Assembly: GCA_946406315.1 (NCBI GenBank)
Contig: CAMJKD010000004.1
Span: 1-64,000 of the forward strand
DNA length: 64,000 bases
Origin: an uncultured Candidatus Saccharibacteria bacterium
Lineage (GTDB): Bacteria > Patescibacteriota > Saccharimonadia > Saccharimonadales > Saccharimonadaceae
Direction: 5' to 3'
The translations under genes were made by a program, and so were the position numbers. Shown one piece after another: positions 11,137 to 21,709 of this stretch. The notes under the pieces are model-generated. The model was not told the DNA's origin. It saw only the letters and a list, made by a program, of their open reading frames with translations, and made no database searches. Within the stretch, counting starts at the first letter, position 1, and each line of letters opens with the position of its first letter.

Positions 11137-11147
11137 TGATGTATTAT

Positions 11148-12377
11148 TTATCGGTAAAATTTTAACGATGCGATTGGGTCTTTGCGGGCGGCTTTGATGG
11201 CTGGATAAATGCCAAAGAGTACGCCGACGATAAGCGAAACTGCGCCAGTTATAGCAAGAATTTGCCAGGAGATATGTGGTGCAAACGGGGTAATAAGAGA
11301 AATAATAAAGGCGCCGATATATCCGAGTGCGAAACCGAGAATACCTCCCATCACGCTGAGAATAATTGATTCAAAGAGAAACTGAAGGAGAATATTGCCC
11401 GATGACGCGCCGACTGACTTGCGGATACCGATTTCGCGAGTACGTTCAGATACGGAAACGAGCATAATATTCATGATACCGACGCCGCCTACTATCAGCG
11501 AAATAGATGCGACCAGTGTCAGCATACTGGATACGATTGATAAAAGTGAACCTGCTGGATGCATATCTTCGGAGCTTGTAATGACAGAGAAACTTTGGTC
11601 GCCATTTTTGGCTTCGGTAAGATTTTGTTTAATTAATTCCGTAGCTTTTGGTACGGCGTCTGTAGTGGCGGTGCGGACGTCAATTTGTTGGATTTGGATG
11701 GAAGATTCGAAAGTGCTGGCATAATTGATATCGATAATTATAGATTCGTCGATATTGATGCCGTTGTAATTGATCGGGTCATTGACTTCATCGAGAACGC
11801 CCACGACCATGAAGTGTTGACCATTATAAGTGAAAGTTTTCGTAATGGCTTCAGTTCCGCCGAACTGTTGTATGGCAATGTTGTAGCCGAGGACGGCGAC
11901 GTTTTTGCGGAGGCTGGAATCGAGGAATTGTCCATTTTTCAGATGTAGAGATGTAACATTGGAGAATTCTTGGTTAGTAGCAACAATGTTGATACCTTGA
12001 ATAGTGCGATCGCCGATTTTAATTGCACTGGTCGATGCGGCGATTGGGGCGACGGCTGAAACTTCGGAGATTTTATCAATAGTTTTGACATCTTCAAGAG
12101 TCAGATTAGATTTAACGAACTGGCTGTTTGAGGTTAGCTCACTAATGATGTTTTCTGTGGCATCTTTGCCGGTACTAGGACGAACCAAGATAAGGTCAGC
12201 ATTAGCCTTGTCTGAGTTGGCGCTAATAAGATTATTAATACCGCCGGTAAGAGAGAGGATTAGGACAATCGATGCAACACCGATGGCGATGCCAAGGGCA
12301 GAGAGGAAGGTACGACCACGATTGCGACGTAGGTTGTCGATTGCGAGATGAAAGTGTGTATTAAGTAGCAATGCCAT
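11148..12377 (-). CDS. MacB/FtsX-type ABC transporter permease
   Basis: LRRNRGRTFLSALGIAIGVASIVLILSL, VSERTREIGIRKSVGAS..., C-terminal GIYPAIKAARKDPIASLKFYR. Confidence 0.92.
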   Translation of the reverse strand: MALLLNTHFHLAIDNLRRNRGRTFLSALGIAIGVASIVLILSLTGGINNLISANSDKANADLILVRPSTGKDATENIISELTSNSQFVKSNLTLEDVKTIDKISEVSAVAPIAASTSAIKIGDRTIQGINIVATNQEFSNVTSLHLKNGQFLDSSLRKNVAVLGYNIAIQQFGGTEAITKTFTYNGQHFMVVGVLDEVNDPINYNGINIDESIIIDINYASTFESSIQIQQIDVRTATTDAVPKATELIKQNLTEAKNGDQSFSVITSSEDMHPAGSLLSIVSSMLTLVASISLIVGGVGIMNIMLVSVSERTREIGIRKSVGASSGNILLQFLFESIILSVMGGILGFALGYIGAFIISLITPFAPHISWQILAITGAVSLIVGVLFGIYPAIKAARKDPIASLKFYR

Positions 12378-12379
12378 TT

Positions 12380-13372
12380 TTATAACTCCTTATTCTCGGT
12401 GTTAGATTTTTGTTTATCTTTTTCGGCTTTCTTTTTTATTTTTTTCTCGGCGAGATTGAATTTTTTCTTAGATTTCTTGTCTTGCTTAGTTTTTTCTTCG
12501 GTTTCTTCGATCGGTTCTTCTTTGGCGAGTTTTTCATTCTCAATAGTGGCACGTTCGCCAGAAAAGACAGCCTTAGTGTTAGAGTCGGCTCCTAGCTCGA
12601 CTGGCTGTTTTTTACTGAGGATACGGACGGAGATTTTTTCTGGATCGCCTGGATGTGGAAGTTCGCTATCATCGACGGTTTTAATATCAGTATCAATTTC
12701 ACCATCAAGCATATTAATGACGCGAGTAGCGTAGGTTGTAAGGGAAGGGTTATGAGTAACCATGATGATAGTGTTGCCTTGGGCGTGAATGTCGCGCAAT
12801 TCTTCCATAATAATATGACTGCTACGGCTATCAAGGTTGCCAGTTGGCTCATCGGCGAGGATGATGGATGGGTCAGAAATGAGACTACGGGCAATTGCAA
12901 CGCGTTGCTGTTGTCCGCCGGAGAGTTGATGGGGCATATAGTATTCGCGTTCACGAAGATGGAAATGTTCTAGAATGTCGTCAGCTTTTTTAAGTCGGCG
13001 TATTTTATGATGACCTGAATAAATTAAAGGCAGAGAGACGTTTTCGATAACGGAGAGATTTGGAATCAGATTGAAGTTTTGGAAGATAAAGCCGATTTCC
13101 TTAGCGCGAAAGCGAGCTTTTTTGCGAGAAGAAATGCGGTCAACTTTTTTGCCGTTTAGTAAATATTCGCCAGACGTGGGTTTATCGAGAAGGCCGATTA
13201 TATTTAATAAGGTAGTTTTGCCACAGCCAGAGGGGCCCATAATTATGATGAATTCGCCGCATTTAACCTCTAGGTCAAAATTATGAAGCGCAAATGATTC
13301 AGCGTCACCAAAACCGTAGCGCTTCGTAACGGCTTTGAGCTCAATTATTGTTTCGTTGCTTGTTTTAGACAT
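12380..13372 (-). CDS. ABC transporter ATP-binding protein (MacB/LolD-like) with charged C-terminal extension
   Basis: Walker [10 protein letters not shown], signature LSGGQQQR, Walker [13 protein letters not shown]; directly adjacent to the permease. Confidence 0.95.
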   Translation of the reverse strand: MSKTSNETIIELKAVTKRYGFGDAESFALHNFDLEVKCGEFIIIMGPSGCGKTTLLNIIGLLDKPTSGEYLLNGKKVDRISSRKKARFRAKEIGFIFQNFNLIPNLSVIENVSLPLIYSGHHKIRRLKKADDILEHFHLREREYYMPHQLSGGQQQRVAIARSLISDPSIILADEPTGNLDSRSSHIIMEELRDIHAQGNTIIMVTHNPSLTTYATRVINMLDGEIDTDIKTVDDSELPHPGDPEKISVRILSKKQPVELGADSNTKAVFSGERATIENEKLAKEEPIEETEEKTKQDKKSKKKFNLAEKKIKKKAEKDKQKSNTENKEL

Positions 13373-13517
13373 CTCGCAGTATCGTTAGGTTATTATTTTT
13401 TTTGACTACAATATATTATATCTGTTTTTTGTCCATATTAAAACTGATAATTCTTAAAAATATTTAGTTTTTTAAACTGGTCAGAGGAGGGTATTTATGC
13501 TAAAATATTGGGAGCAC

Positions 13518-13607
13518 GGAGAGGTGTCCGAGTGGCTGAAGGAGCACGCTTGGAAAGCGTGTAAGGTTGTAAGGCCTTCGCAGGTTCGAATCCTGTTCTC
13601 TCCGCCA
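13518..13607 (+). tRNA. tRNA-Ser(GGA), CCA encoded
   Basis: Cloverleaf ggagagg...gcttGGAaagc...long variable arm...ggttcgaatcc...tctctccgCCA. Confidence 0.95.
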
Positions 13608-13699
13608 AATTCAAGAATGCAACCTGAAGGGTTGTTTTTTTTGAATTTGAGAAATTTTATAACGCTAACATATAATGATTGTAGAAAAAGAGGTAATAA

Positions 13700-16600
13700 A
13701 TGAAAGAATCTTTGAATGATGTTAGTTTGAGCTTAGAAGGCGAAAGCGCGCAGGAAAAAGTCACCGAAGTAGAGAATAAAAAAGTTGGCAAAGCTATTCT
13801 TCGGGTTGGTGACGTGAGCGGGCTTTCGGAAGAAAAGAGTAGAATTAATGCTTTTCGTAGTTATGTCTTTGAGCTTTTGGAACGTAATAGTGACGATGGA
13901 GAGGGTTTTTCCGATGAAGAAGAGGTTGAATTTGAGCGTATGTTCAAAGATTATATTGTTGCGGTTAACTCTGAGGGGTCTTGGGAAGAGAATTTGCAAT
14001 TTTTGACTAGCGTAGATCTTCTTGACAAAAGTATAATTACTGAATGCGTGAAAGGCGGGATGCCGATAAGTCTAATGCTTAGAGATGATGCTTATTGGGG
14101 CTATTTAGATTTTAGTATTTTGCCAGAAGGTTCTTTGAGTGAAGCTTATCGTAGTGCTTCGGAGACAGATGAGGGGCGTGAGCGGTTTAAGAAAGAATTT
14201 ATTGACGATCATAAGGTAGATAGTGCGGTAGCGAGTTATATTTATGATGCAATTAATAATGAAGGCGAATTAAGCGAGAAGCAAAAAGAAGATATTTCGG
14301 TTTTTCAGGAAATGGGCGGTAATTCTTTGAACGCAGCAATTGTTTTTTCGAACAAAGATTATTCGCAATATAATTTTGAAGAAACGTATGCTAAAGAACG
14401 TGAAACTGGTAAGAGGATTTTTGATTGTTTATTTGGCTCTGGATTATGCGACGAGAAGGTGGCAGGCGAGTTTTTTAGTCAGACGGTTAAATCTTTTGGG
14501 AAAAGGAATAATCCTCTTGATATGCGTTTAGGTGTAATTGACGGATTATTGGATTCGGACTTGGATCCTGTTTTGGATGGCGACGCTGATTATTGGTTTC
14601 AGATTTGCAGGCGGAGACAAGAGAATGCATTGGAGCATTTATTTGCTAAAAAGGGTGAACTATTTGATGAGTTTGATTTTGAGAACGAGGTTGTATTGCG
14701 AACACTCGCTAATGTGTTAAGTAATGAAACTATTTGGGGTGAGAAATCTTTTTATAGAGAGATGTCTAGGCGCAAACTTTTGGATTCGGAGGTTTTTCAG
14801 GAAGAATTAGTGCGTGCGGTTAGTGAGCATGCTGAGCGAGAGAAAGAGTATTCTCGGGGTGCCAAAGGAGAGGTTTCAATGGGTGTACTCGCGTTATTAA
14901 TGAGAAGAGACTTGTTGGATGAGATAGGAAGTAAAGGTTTATTTGAGAAATACCCTGGCTGTATGGTTGATGAGACGTTGGGTGGATTTATAGATGGTCA
15001 AAAGACGGAACAGGATCGCTTGACTTTGTTTATAAATGCTGCTTTGTTTACGTATTCGGGGAAAAGTGATCAGTTCGATGAACGCGGTGAGCCGCTCGAT
15101 GGCTTCTATGATGGTATTGATTCTTCCGAAGAAGCTGCGCCATTTTTGAGTGACGAGGAAAAACGAAGACTATGCGAAATACTTTTTGAAAAAGGAGCTT
15201 ATAGTGATCTGTCGAGTGCGGGTGAGGAGCTTTGGGATGTGGAGGGATTATCAGGTGCGGTAAAAGGATTTCTGAGATGTTGTGAAACTCTGAAGGTGGA
15301 TGACGTGCTAACGGAAAGGGATATTCATTCCGAGAGACTGGAAGACTTTTTTGATGAATCGGGAGTGAAAGAAGGGTTTTGGCGCGAATGTATTAATAGG
15401 GGTAAGTTTGATTATCTTGCGAAACGGGATAAAGAAGCGCTTAGAAGAGTTGGTTGCGATGAATATACGTGTCAACTCTTTCGTGGGATGGGATCGTTTG
15501 ACCTGGGTGAAGAGGGGGGGCTAAATGAAGAAAATGCACTGTCGGCGTTGGTTCGATTTATTCAGATGGATGCGGCGGATTGGGAAAACGCTAATGAGGC
15601 AGATTTGAAAATTAAATATGTTTTTGCAGAAGGGAATATCGCCAATAAAGATGTAGTGATGCGACAGCTGAGACGAGTCTATGAAGATTATTTGAATGCG
15701 AGGGATGATACTAAAATGCCACCAAGCTTTAGGCTTTTAGTTGAATTTATGCATAAAAACGGTGGAGCTGGGCCGTTAACGCAAATTGAGGCGCTCTTGA
15801 ATTACTGTGGAGAGCTCGACAAGGTCGAAAATAATGCGATAAGGCTTAGTACGAGGGAATTAGAAGATAGGATAAGGGGTTGGGATAATGTTTTGAAGGC
15901 AAATTTCTACACGATAGCCGCCGATATACTAAGAGCAGACGAACGAATATACGAAGAATTCTTGAGTGTATTTGAGCGAATAAAAGACGAGAAAGATTTC
16001 AGAGTTTTTACGCAGGAAATATTTCCATTATATCGGGCGAAGTTGGCCTTGTTGAGAGAATATAAAGATAATAGCGACGGGTTTGGGAACGGCTATCAAG
16101 TAGCGCACTATCGTGATGTTAATATGGAGAAATTGAGGAATGATTTACATACCGCTTTGATTCCGTTCGCATTTTTGAGTAAAGGCGAAGGCGAGGACGA
16201 TGAAAGCTTTAAAGAGAGAAGAGAAAAAGGTACTGCGTTGGTAAAAGAGAAAATATTTGGCGAAATAACAGAATTGTTTACGGAAAAATTCGGAATACTT
16301 CCAGATGCTATACCGCATGAGTTAGATAAAGACGGTATGCGTGCGATAGAAGATATGGTGATGTATTTAAGCAATATCAATGCCGTTGATGGTCAAAAGA
16401 AAAGTCTGATTGGTTTCTATTTAGCATTACAATTGGCGAGGCGCGAGGATGGTAGTAGTGCTTGGGATGCTTTTAGGAAAAGGGTAGATTGTAGTCCATT
16501 CGATTATCTATCTCCTGATGCTGCGAGGGGTGTAGCGGATGCAATTCGGCGAAGCGGAGAAATGAATCCAATTACTATGGAAAATACGCATATTGAAGAC

Positions 16601-17977
16601 CTAGAACGCTTAGGAGAGTTTAGGAGTGCGCTGCAGGAAAGTACGTCAGAAATACGCGTCGGCGGTATGTCGACGATAGACGTAAAATTGCAGAATCTTT
16701 GCAGTAATATTGAAGAGTTGGCGGATCCGGATTTGTATGACATGACGATGGATAAAGCCAAAGTCCGGTTGATTAGTCAATATTCGCCAAGAACGATTAA
16801 TAAAGTATCCACGGCTTTGTGGTTGAGAGAGGCGAAAGGGCGTGAGCCGATTTTTAGCGAAGATGAAGTGACTTTGGCGGATGAGTTGGAAAAGTTGTTA
16901 GCCGATGAAGGGATTGAATTTACGCCAGAAAACATACAAAAGTATTTGCAGCAGGGCTTTAAAGAGCTTGGGCCAGTTGTAAAAACTTTAGCTTTGATTA
17001 ATGAGCGTGATGTGCGCGGAAAAGTCGCAAAGCTACAAGACATGTTGGCGCCAACGGGTGAAGTGGCGGCGATATTTGGTGAACTTGGCGAAGAGTTTAG
17101 ACCAAAATCGGGCGTATTTGCACTAAATGCGGATCTTGAATTTTTGCGGAGTATAATGGCGAAAGGCGAAAAGGTGGGCGCTCTCAGCGGCGATGTGGCT
17201 GAACGACAGCGCAAACTTGCTGTTCTAAATGAGTATTTGGCAACAATTGAATCTAGTATGTCTGAGCTCGATGCGATATATAACGAAATCGAAAAGAGTT
17301 TTGATAGTATTAGGGCTCCTAGCGGGGATGGAGAAGGAAACCAAGGCGTAGCGAGTAAACTGCAGGAGATTCGGGATATTATTAGTGGCAAGAGTGGAAG
17401 TAGTTATCCGGTAATAGTATCGAACTACTCTAATAGTATGAATATAATTGTTGAGAATATGCGGGCCTGCTTAAGTTGTAAAACTAAAGGTAAAAATAAC
17501 GATACGAATCTAACTTTTGGAGAGGGATATAAGTTCTATCTATATTCGCAAACTGGCGCGAGAGAAAAGGGTAGTATCTCTGATGAAATTGTGTATTTTG
17601 TGCCGACAGGGAGTAATGACGGAGAACAGAGGATGAGCTTTGTGATGGATATGATATATGGAACTAAAAACAGAGATGTATTGTTGGGGCATGTTGGTGT
17701 GTTGGCAAAGAAAGCGCGTGCACTGAAAAAGAGTTTTCCGAAAGTACCAATTTCAATATTCGTAACTAGCAATGGCGCATCGAGCTGTAGTGTTCCGATT
17801 GAATCTGAAGGTTTGTTGGCGCAATTGCAGGGGTTGGATGGAGTGAGTGTTGAAGTGGGAGATAGAACGGTAAAAATTCCAGAATCTGGATTTGGGGATC
17901 ATTATATAGAGATTAACGATGCTCCTGCTAGGAAAGCCGGAGAACGCAAGGTGTCTGGAATAGAGATTGTATTCTAG
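13700..17977 (+). CDS. Giant 1425-aa hypothetical protein
   Basis: Uninterrupted ORF, consistent codon usage, RBS aaagaggtaataaATG; no confidently recognised domain. Confidence 0.85.
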   Translation: MKESLNDVSLSLEGESAQEKVTEVENKKVGKAILRVGDVSGLSEEKSRINAFRSYVFELLERNSDDGEGFSDEEEVEFERMFKDYIVAVNSEGSWEENLQFLTSVDLLDKSIITECVKGGMPISLMLRDDAYWGYLDFSILPEGSLSEAYRSASETDEGRERFKKEFIDDHKVDSAVASYIYDAINNEGELSEKQKEDISVFQEMGGNSLNAAIVFSNKDYSQYNFEETYAKERETGKRIFDCLFGSGLCDEKVAGEFFSQTVKSFGKRNNPLDMRLGVIDGLLDSDLDPVLDGDADYWFQICRRRQENALEHLFAKKGELFDEFDFENEVVLRTLANVLSNETIWGEKSFYREMSRRKLLDSEVFQEELVRAVSEHAEREKEYSRGAKGEVSMGVLALLMRRDLLDEIGSKGLFEKYPGCMVDETLGGFIDGQKTEQDRLTLFINAALFTYSGKSDQFDERGEPLDGFYDGIDSSEEAAPFLSDEEKRRLCEILFEKGAYSDLSSAGEELWDVEGLSGAVKGFLRCCETLKVDDVLTERDIHSERLEDFFDESGVKEGFWRECINRGKFDYLAKRDKEALRRVGCDEYTCQLFRGMGSFDLGEEGGLNEENALSALVRFIQMDAADWENANEADLKIKYVFAEGNIANKDVVMRQLRRVYEDYLNARDDTKMPPSFRLLVEFMHKNGGAGPLTQIEALLNYCGELDKVENNAIRLSTRELEDRIRGWDNVLKANFYTIAADILRADERIYEEFLSVFERIKDEKDFRVFTQEIFPLYRAKLALLREYKDNSDGFGNGYQVAHYRDVNMEKLRNDLHTALIPFAFLSKGEGEDDESFKERREKGTALVKEKIFGEITELFTEKFGILPDAIPHELDKDGMRAIEDMVMYLSNINAVDGQKKSLIGFYLALQLARREDGSSAWDAFRKRVDCSPFDYLSPDAARGVADAIRRSGEMNPITMENTHIEDLERLGEFRSALQESTSEIRVGGMSTIDVKLQNLCSNIEELADPDLYDMTMDKAKVRLISQYSPRTINKVSTALWLREAKGREPIFSEDEVTLADELEKLLADEGIEFTPENIQKYLQQGFKELGPVVKTLALINERDVRGKVAKLQDMLAPTGEVAAIFGELGEEFRPKSGVFALNADLEFLRSIMAKGEKVGALSGDVAERQRKLAVLNEYLATIESSMSELDAIYNEIEKSFDSIRAPSGDGEGNQGVASKLQEIRDIISGKSGSSYPVIVSNYSNSMNIIVENMRACLSCKTKGKNNDTNLTFGEGYKFYLYSQTGAREKGSISDEIVYFVPTGSNDGEQRMSFVMDMIYGTKNRDVLLGHVGVLAKKARALKKSFPKVPISIFVTSNGASSCSVPIESEGLLAQLQGLDGVSVEVGDRTVKIPESGFGDHYIEINDAPARKAGERKVSGIEIVF

Positions 17978-18038
17978 TAGTGAATTTGGCGGAAAATATG
18001 CTATTATGTAAGCATAAGTACTTCTGGTGAGGAGAAAA

Positions 18039-18788
18039 ATGGAATCACAAGATAACACACAAACTAATGCGCAAGTGAATATAAACAATTTACAACAACA
18101 GCAACAGGATTCGAATGTGCAGAATTTTGACGGTTTTGGTGGCGCAAATATTGCGTATGAGAATTATAATGATCAGGTTGCGCAACAACAACAGCAAGCT
18201 TCTGGGGCGGCTCCGATAAATGTAGTTAATGCAAACGGGGTAGTGAGTGGGAAGAAGGTTGTTGATTATGTATGGCAGCGTGTTGCGGTTTGCATGTTAG
18301 TGTTAGTAGTCGGCTTATTTGCTGGTCTGTGTGTTGTGCTGTTTTTAACTATTTCAAAAAGCGCTGATGTGGCGAAGTTGGAAGTCGAAAAGAAGACTAT
18401 AGAGTCGGAATTAGTTTCAATTTATGATCATCTTGGCGTTAGCGATTTATCTGGTGCCATTAAGCGGATTGAGGCTAAAGAGACAATGAATGGCGGAGAT
18501 TTGGCGGAGGTTAATACTTTATTGACTAATAAGTATGGTGCAAACTTTAAGTTGGATTTGGCGGATTCTAATATAAATTTTGTAGTGCGCAATGGAGTTT
18601 ATAAGATTGTAAGTTTGGGTATTTATCGCGAGAGCGGCACTCAGCGTGCGGTGCTCTATGAAAAGATTTCAGATGGAAAATGGAAGTTAGGCGGTTTTGA
18701 TGCGAGCAAGGCTGATCCGTGTATCGATTCGACTAGTGAGGAAAAAGAAGCACTTGATGGCGTTATTCCTTGCGCCGAAGACAAATAA
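18039..18788 (+). CDS. Membrane-anchored hypothetical protein (Gln/Asn-rich N-terminus, one TM)
   Basis: ORF with RBS ggtgaggag; TM VCMLVLVVGLFAGLCVVLFL. Confidence 0.75.
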   Translation: MESQDNTQTNAQVNINNLQQQQQDSNVQNFDGFGGANIAYENYNDQVAQQQQQASGAAPINVVNANGVVSGKKVVDYVWQRVAVCMLVLVVGLFAGLCVVLFLTISKSADVAKLEVEKKTIESELVSIYDHLGVSDLSGAIKRIEAKETMNGGDLAEVNTLLTNKYGANFKLDLADSNINFVVRNGVYKIVSLGIYRESGTQRAVLYEKISDGKWKLGGFDASKADPCIDSTSEEKEALDGVIPCAEDK

Positions 18789-18815
18789 TGATATTTTTAG
18801 TACAATAGGGGGCGT

Positions 18816-19415
18816 ATGATTGAAGGTCTGGTTACTTTAATGATTGCGCATGAAGTCGCAAGTCAGAAAATTCAGCTCGAAAAATTATCAACAGAGTATA
18901 AAACGTTGCAGGCTGCGAGCTCGAATACTGCCGTAAAATATAATGTGAGTTTTGATGTTAGTTCGCGAGGTATCTTAAAGGGCGATGTGAATGAATTTGC
19001 AAATATAGTAGAGAGTACTTTGACGGATAGTCGCGGTTGGATACGGGCTGGCGTGAAGTTCTCGAAGGTGTCGAGCGGGGGAAGATTGCATGTAGTGTTA
19101 GCTTCGGGGGCTGAAATTGATAAATATGAGGGCTGTTCGGCGGAGTTGAGTTGCACAGTTTATCCTTACGTGTTAATTAATGATGCACGTTGGCTAGGTG
19201 CGACGGATAGTTATAATTCGGCTGGTTTAAGTTTGATGAGTTATAGGCAGATGGTGATTAATCACGAGGTTGGTCATTTCTTGGGGCATGATCATATTTC
19301 GACTTGTGGGGAAGGAGGCGTAGCGCCGGTAATGCTGCAACAATCGACTGGCTTGAGAGGGTGCGTGGGAAATTCTTGGCCGCTTGACAGTGAATTATGG
19401 GTGACGCGATGGTAA
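18816..19415 (+). CDS. DUF3152-like zinc metallopeptidase
   Basis: HEVGHFLGHDH zinc motif followed by APVMLQQSTGLRGCVGNSWPL, typical of DUF3152 proteins known from Actinobacteria. Confidence 0.75.
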   Translation: MIEGLVTLMIAHEVASQKIQLEKLSTEYKTLQAASSNTAVKYNVSFDVSSRGILKGDVNEFANIVESTLTDSRGWIRAGVKFSKVSSGGRLHVVLASGAEIDKYEGCSAELSCTVYPYVLINDARWLGATDSYNSAGLSLMSYRQMVINHEVGHFLGHDHISTCGEGGVAPVMLQQSTGLRGCVGNSWPLDSELWVTRW

Positions 19416-20131
19416 AGAAAAATAAAAGAAGCAATAAAGTAAAAATTGGTCTTTATATAGCGGCTGTCTTGGTTATAGCGGGCGTAGTCTTTGTGGGATT
19501 ATTCTTTGCTAATAAATCCAAGGACGAACAAGTTGAAAAAGTTAACTATAAGGAAGTACGAGCAGAGGTCCAAGAATTCATGAATGGCAGGGAAGAAACG
19601 GAGAAATTTTTGGATTTAAAGATTAAATCTGTAAAATTGAGCGAGGAAGAGCAGAAGATAGTTGATAAGTTTGAGGAAGTTGTGCCGGATGATAATAAGA
19701 TGCAGGCAGTTTTGCAAAAAGTAAAAGATGTTAATGCTAATAAAGACAGAGCTATCGAAGAGGCGGTCAATAAAGTGGCGCTTTCTTATATCAATTTACG
19801 TAAACTGTATCTGGTAGAAAAGGATATGTCGGTGATGTATGATGGCGAACTGAGCGATAAGGACTTGGAGGCGTTAAGCAAATCGGATTATGAATATTTA
19901 GTCAATATGGCAAAGGTTATTAATGATTATCGAGGTAAGGTGAAGAAACTGAGCGTAAAAGATAAAGATTTCGAGAAGAACTACAAGTCATTGCTGGAGG
20001 AGGGCGAGAGTTTGAATAAAAAATACGCGACAGTAAAGTATGAGGATATTATTGGAGTAAAAAAGGAAGACGTTTTGGCCTACTATGATAGAATTGATGA
20101 GTTAAATAGAACTTTACTTGGGCAAGAATAA
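19409..20131 (+). CDS. Single-TM hypothetical protein
   Basis: ATG overlaps the preceding stop (atggtaa); N-terminal TM IGLYIAAVLVIAGVVFVGLFF. Confidence 0.75.
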   Translation: MVKKNKRSNKVKIGLYIAAVLVIAGVVFVGLFFANKSKDEQVEKVNYKEVRAEVQEFMNGREETEKFLDLKIKSVKLSEEEQKIVDKFEEVVPDDNKMQAVLQKVKDVNANKDRAIEEAVNKVALSYINLRKLYLVEKDMSVMYDGELSDKDLEALSKSDYEYLVNMAKVINDYRGKVKKLSVKDKDFEKNYKSLLEEGESLNKKYATVKYEDIIGVKKEDVLAYYDRIDELNRTLLGQE

Positions 20132-20134
20132 AAA

Positions 20135-21058
20135 ATGAAAAGATTAATTTTAGTTTATAATCCGCGTAGTTCGCATTATTTGCGCGTAAAGGAAGAAGTG
20201 GTTGATCGTCTGCGTGGGTTAAAGGGGTGGATGCTAGGAAAATTTGAAGTTGCCGATACGGACGTAGATGATAATGCGTGTAGATTGGCAAAGATTTTGA
20301 GAGACGGCGATGTGGTAATAGCGGCAGGCGGTGACGGGACGGCGAATATTGCGATTAATGGAATTATGCAATCTGAGCATCAGAATATTCGAATAGGCGT
20401 GCTTGGCTATGGTAATTTTAACGATATGGCGCGGACATTTGGGAAGCTAAGCTTAGATGAAATTATGCAGAATGTTGGGTATGCTAGAGAAGTCTGGCCG
20501 CTTGAATGTTCGATTAACGGTAAGCATTGGCGTTATGGGATGTGCTACTTTACGATTGGTATGTTTGCGGAAGCTTGCGCGGTGTTCGATCATCCAAAGA
20601 CGCGAAAGGCGTTGCAAAAGGGGAAGAAGAGCATGTTTTTTAGTTTGTCAGTTTTAGTACGCTGGTGGCTGAAACAGCGTAAGAAGCATTGTTTTATGCC
20701 GGAATTTAGCTTGGGAGATTTGAATGGGAATTTTGTGACTAGCAAAGGTGCTTCCGATTATATGGCCATAAATGGAAGGACGGTTGCAAAGATGATGCGA
20801 GGTGGAAAATATAGTGAACAGAAAGACTGTTTTTTGAGCGCAACTGGCGTGATGACGAAGTTTTGGCCGCTGGCAATTATGATGCTACGTAGTATTTTGA
20901 AACGGATACCGGGCGAAGAGAGCAATTATGATTGCTTGATTTTTCGACGACCGGCGAAGATGATGTTTCAGGCGGAAGGGGAATATAAGATGATTGAAAA
21001 TGTTTCGATGGTGGAGGTTCGTAAGTCGGAAAAGCCACTTCTTGCTATAATGAAATAA
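20135..21058 (+). CDS. Diacylglycerol kinase family lipid kinase
   Basis: LVYNPRSS..., AAGGDGTANIAINGI, GYGNFNDMARTF motifs. Confidence 0.85.
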   Translation: MKRLILVYNPRSSHYLRVKEEVVDRLRGLKGWMLGKFEVADTDVDDNACRLAKILRDGDVVIAAGGDGTANIAINGIMQSEHQNIRIGVLGYGNFNDMARTFGKLSLDEIMQNVGYAREVWPLECSINGKHWRYGMCYFTIGMFAEACAVFDHPKTRKALQKGKKSMFFSLSVLVRWWLKQRKKHCFMPEFSLGDLNGNFVTSKGASDYMAINGRTVAKMMRGGKYSEQKDCFLSATGVMTKFWPLAIMMLRSILKRIPGEESNYDCLIFRRPAKMMFQAEGEYKMIENVSMVEVRKSEKPLLAIMK

Positions 21059-21622
21059 ATGAATGTTGTTGGCAGGGCAGGCTATAAACTAGATGATGCC
21101 ATAAAGGCGTTTAAGGTGGATATGCGCGGAAAAACCGTGCTAGATATTGGCTCGTCGACAGGTGGCTTTACGCAGTGCGCTTTAAGGAGAGGGGCAGCAC
21201 ATGTAATAGCAGTCGAAAAGGGTACAATGCAAATGAAAGCACCGTTACGTTTTGATGCGCGAGTGGAGTTATATGAGAAGATGGATATTTTTGATTTCCA
21301 TTGTATGCCGCCAGATATTATTTTGGCGGATGTGAGTTTTGTGAGTTTGCGAAAAGTTTTGCGCTATGCGGCGAAAGAGTTAGCAGATGAGCATACGGAG
21401 TATCTTGTGATGCTAAAGCCGCAATTTGAGGCGAGAAAAGATCAGTTGAAAGATGGTATCGTAAAGAATAATCGGATGCGACGAGAAATCATCGCGGAAT
21501 TTGAATATTGGTTAAAAAGAAATCATTTTGTTATTAAAGACAAACGCGACAACGAATTAGCGGGACGATTTGGGAATGTAGAGAGGTTTTATTATCTAAG
21601 AGGAAATATGGGTGTTATTTAG
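21059..21622 (+). CDS. TlyA-like SAM-dependent rRNA methyltransferase lacking the S4 domain
   Basis: GRAGYKLDDAIKAFKVDMRGKTVLDIGSSTGGFTQCALRRGA...DVSFVSLRKVL; starts directly at the methyltransferase domain. Confidence 0.85.
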   Translation: MNVVGRAGYKLDDAIKAFKVDMRGKTVLDIGSSTGGFTQCALRRGAAHVIAVEKGTMQMKAPLRFDARVELYEKMDIFDFHCMPPDIILADVSFVSLRKVLRYAAKELADEHTEYLVMLKPQFEARKDQLKDGIVKNNRMRREIIAEFEYWLKRNHFVIKDKRDNELAGRFGNVERFYYLRGNMGVI

Positions 21623-21709
21623 CCTTATTGGTTGATTTTCCGCATATTTGTAGAAAAATGTCAAATGCTACGAGAATGGATTAGGCGGTTTTCGTGGTAG
21701 AATGATTAT

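Noticed and set aside
13497-13703. ORF 68 aa (MLKYWEHGEVSEWLKEHAWKACKVV...)
   Set aside because: It is a translation of the tRNA-Ser gene
16777-17391. 204-aa minus-strand ORF and similar antisense ORFs inside the 1425-aa gene
   Set aside because: Shadow ORFs; composition typical of antisense Ser/Leu-rich translation
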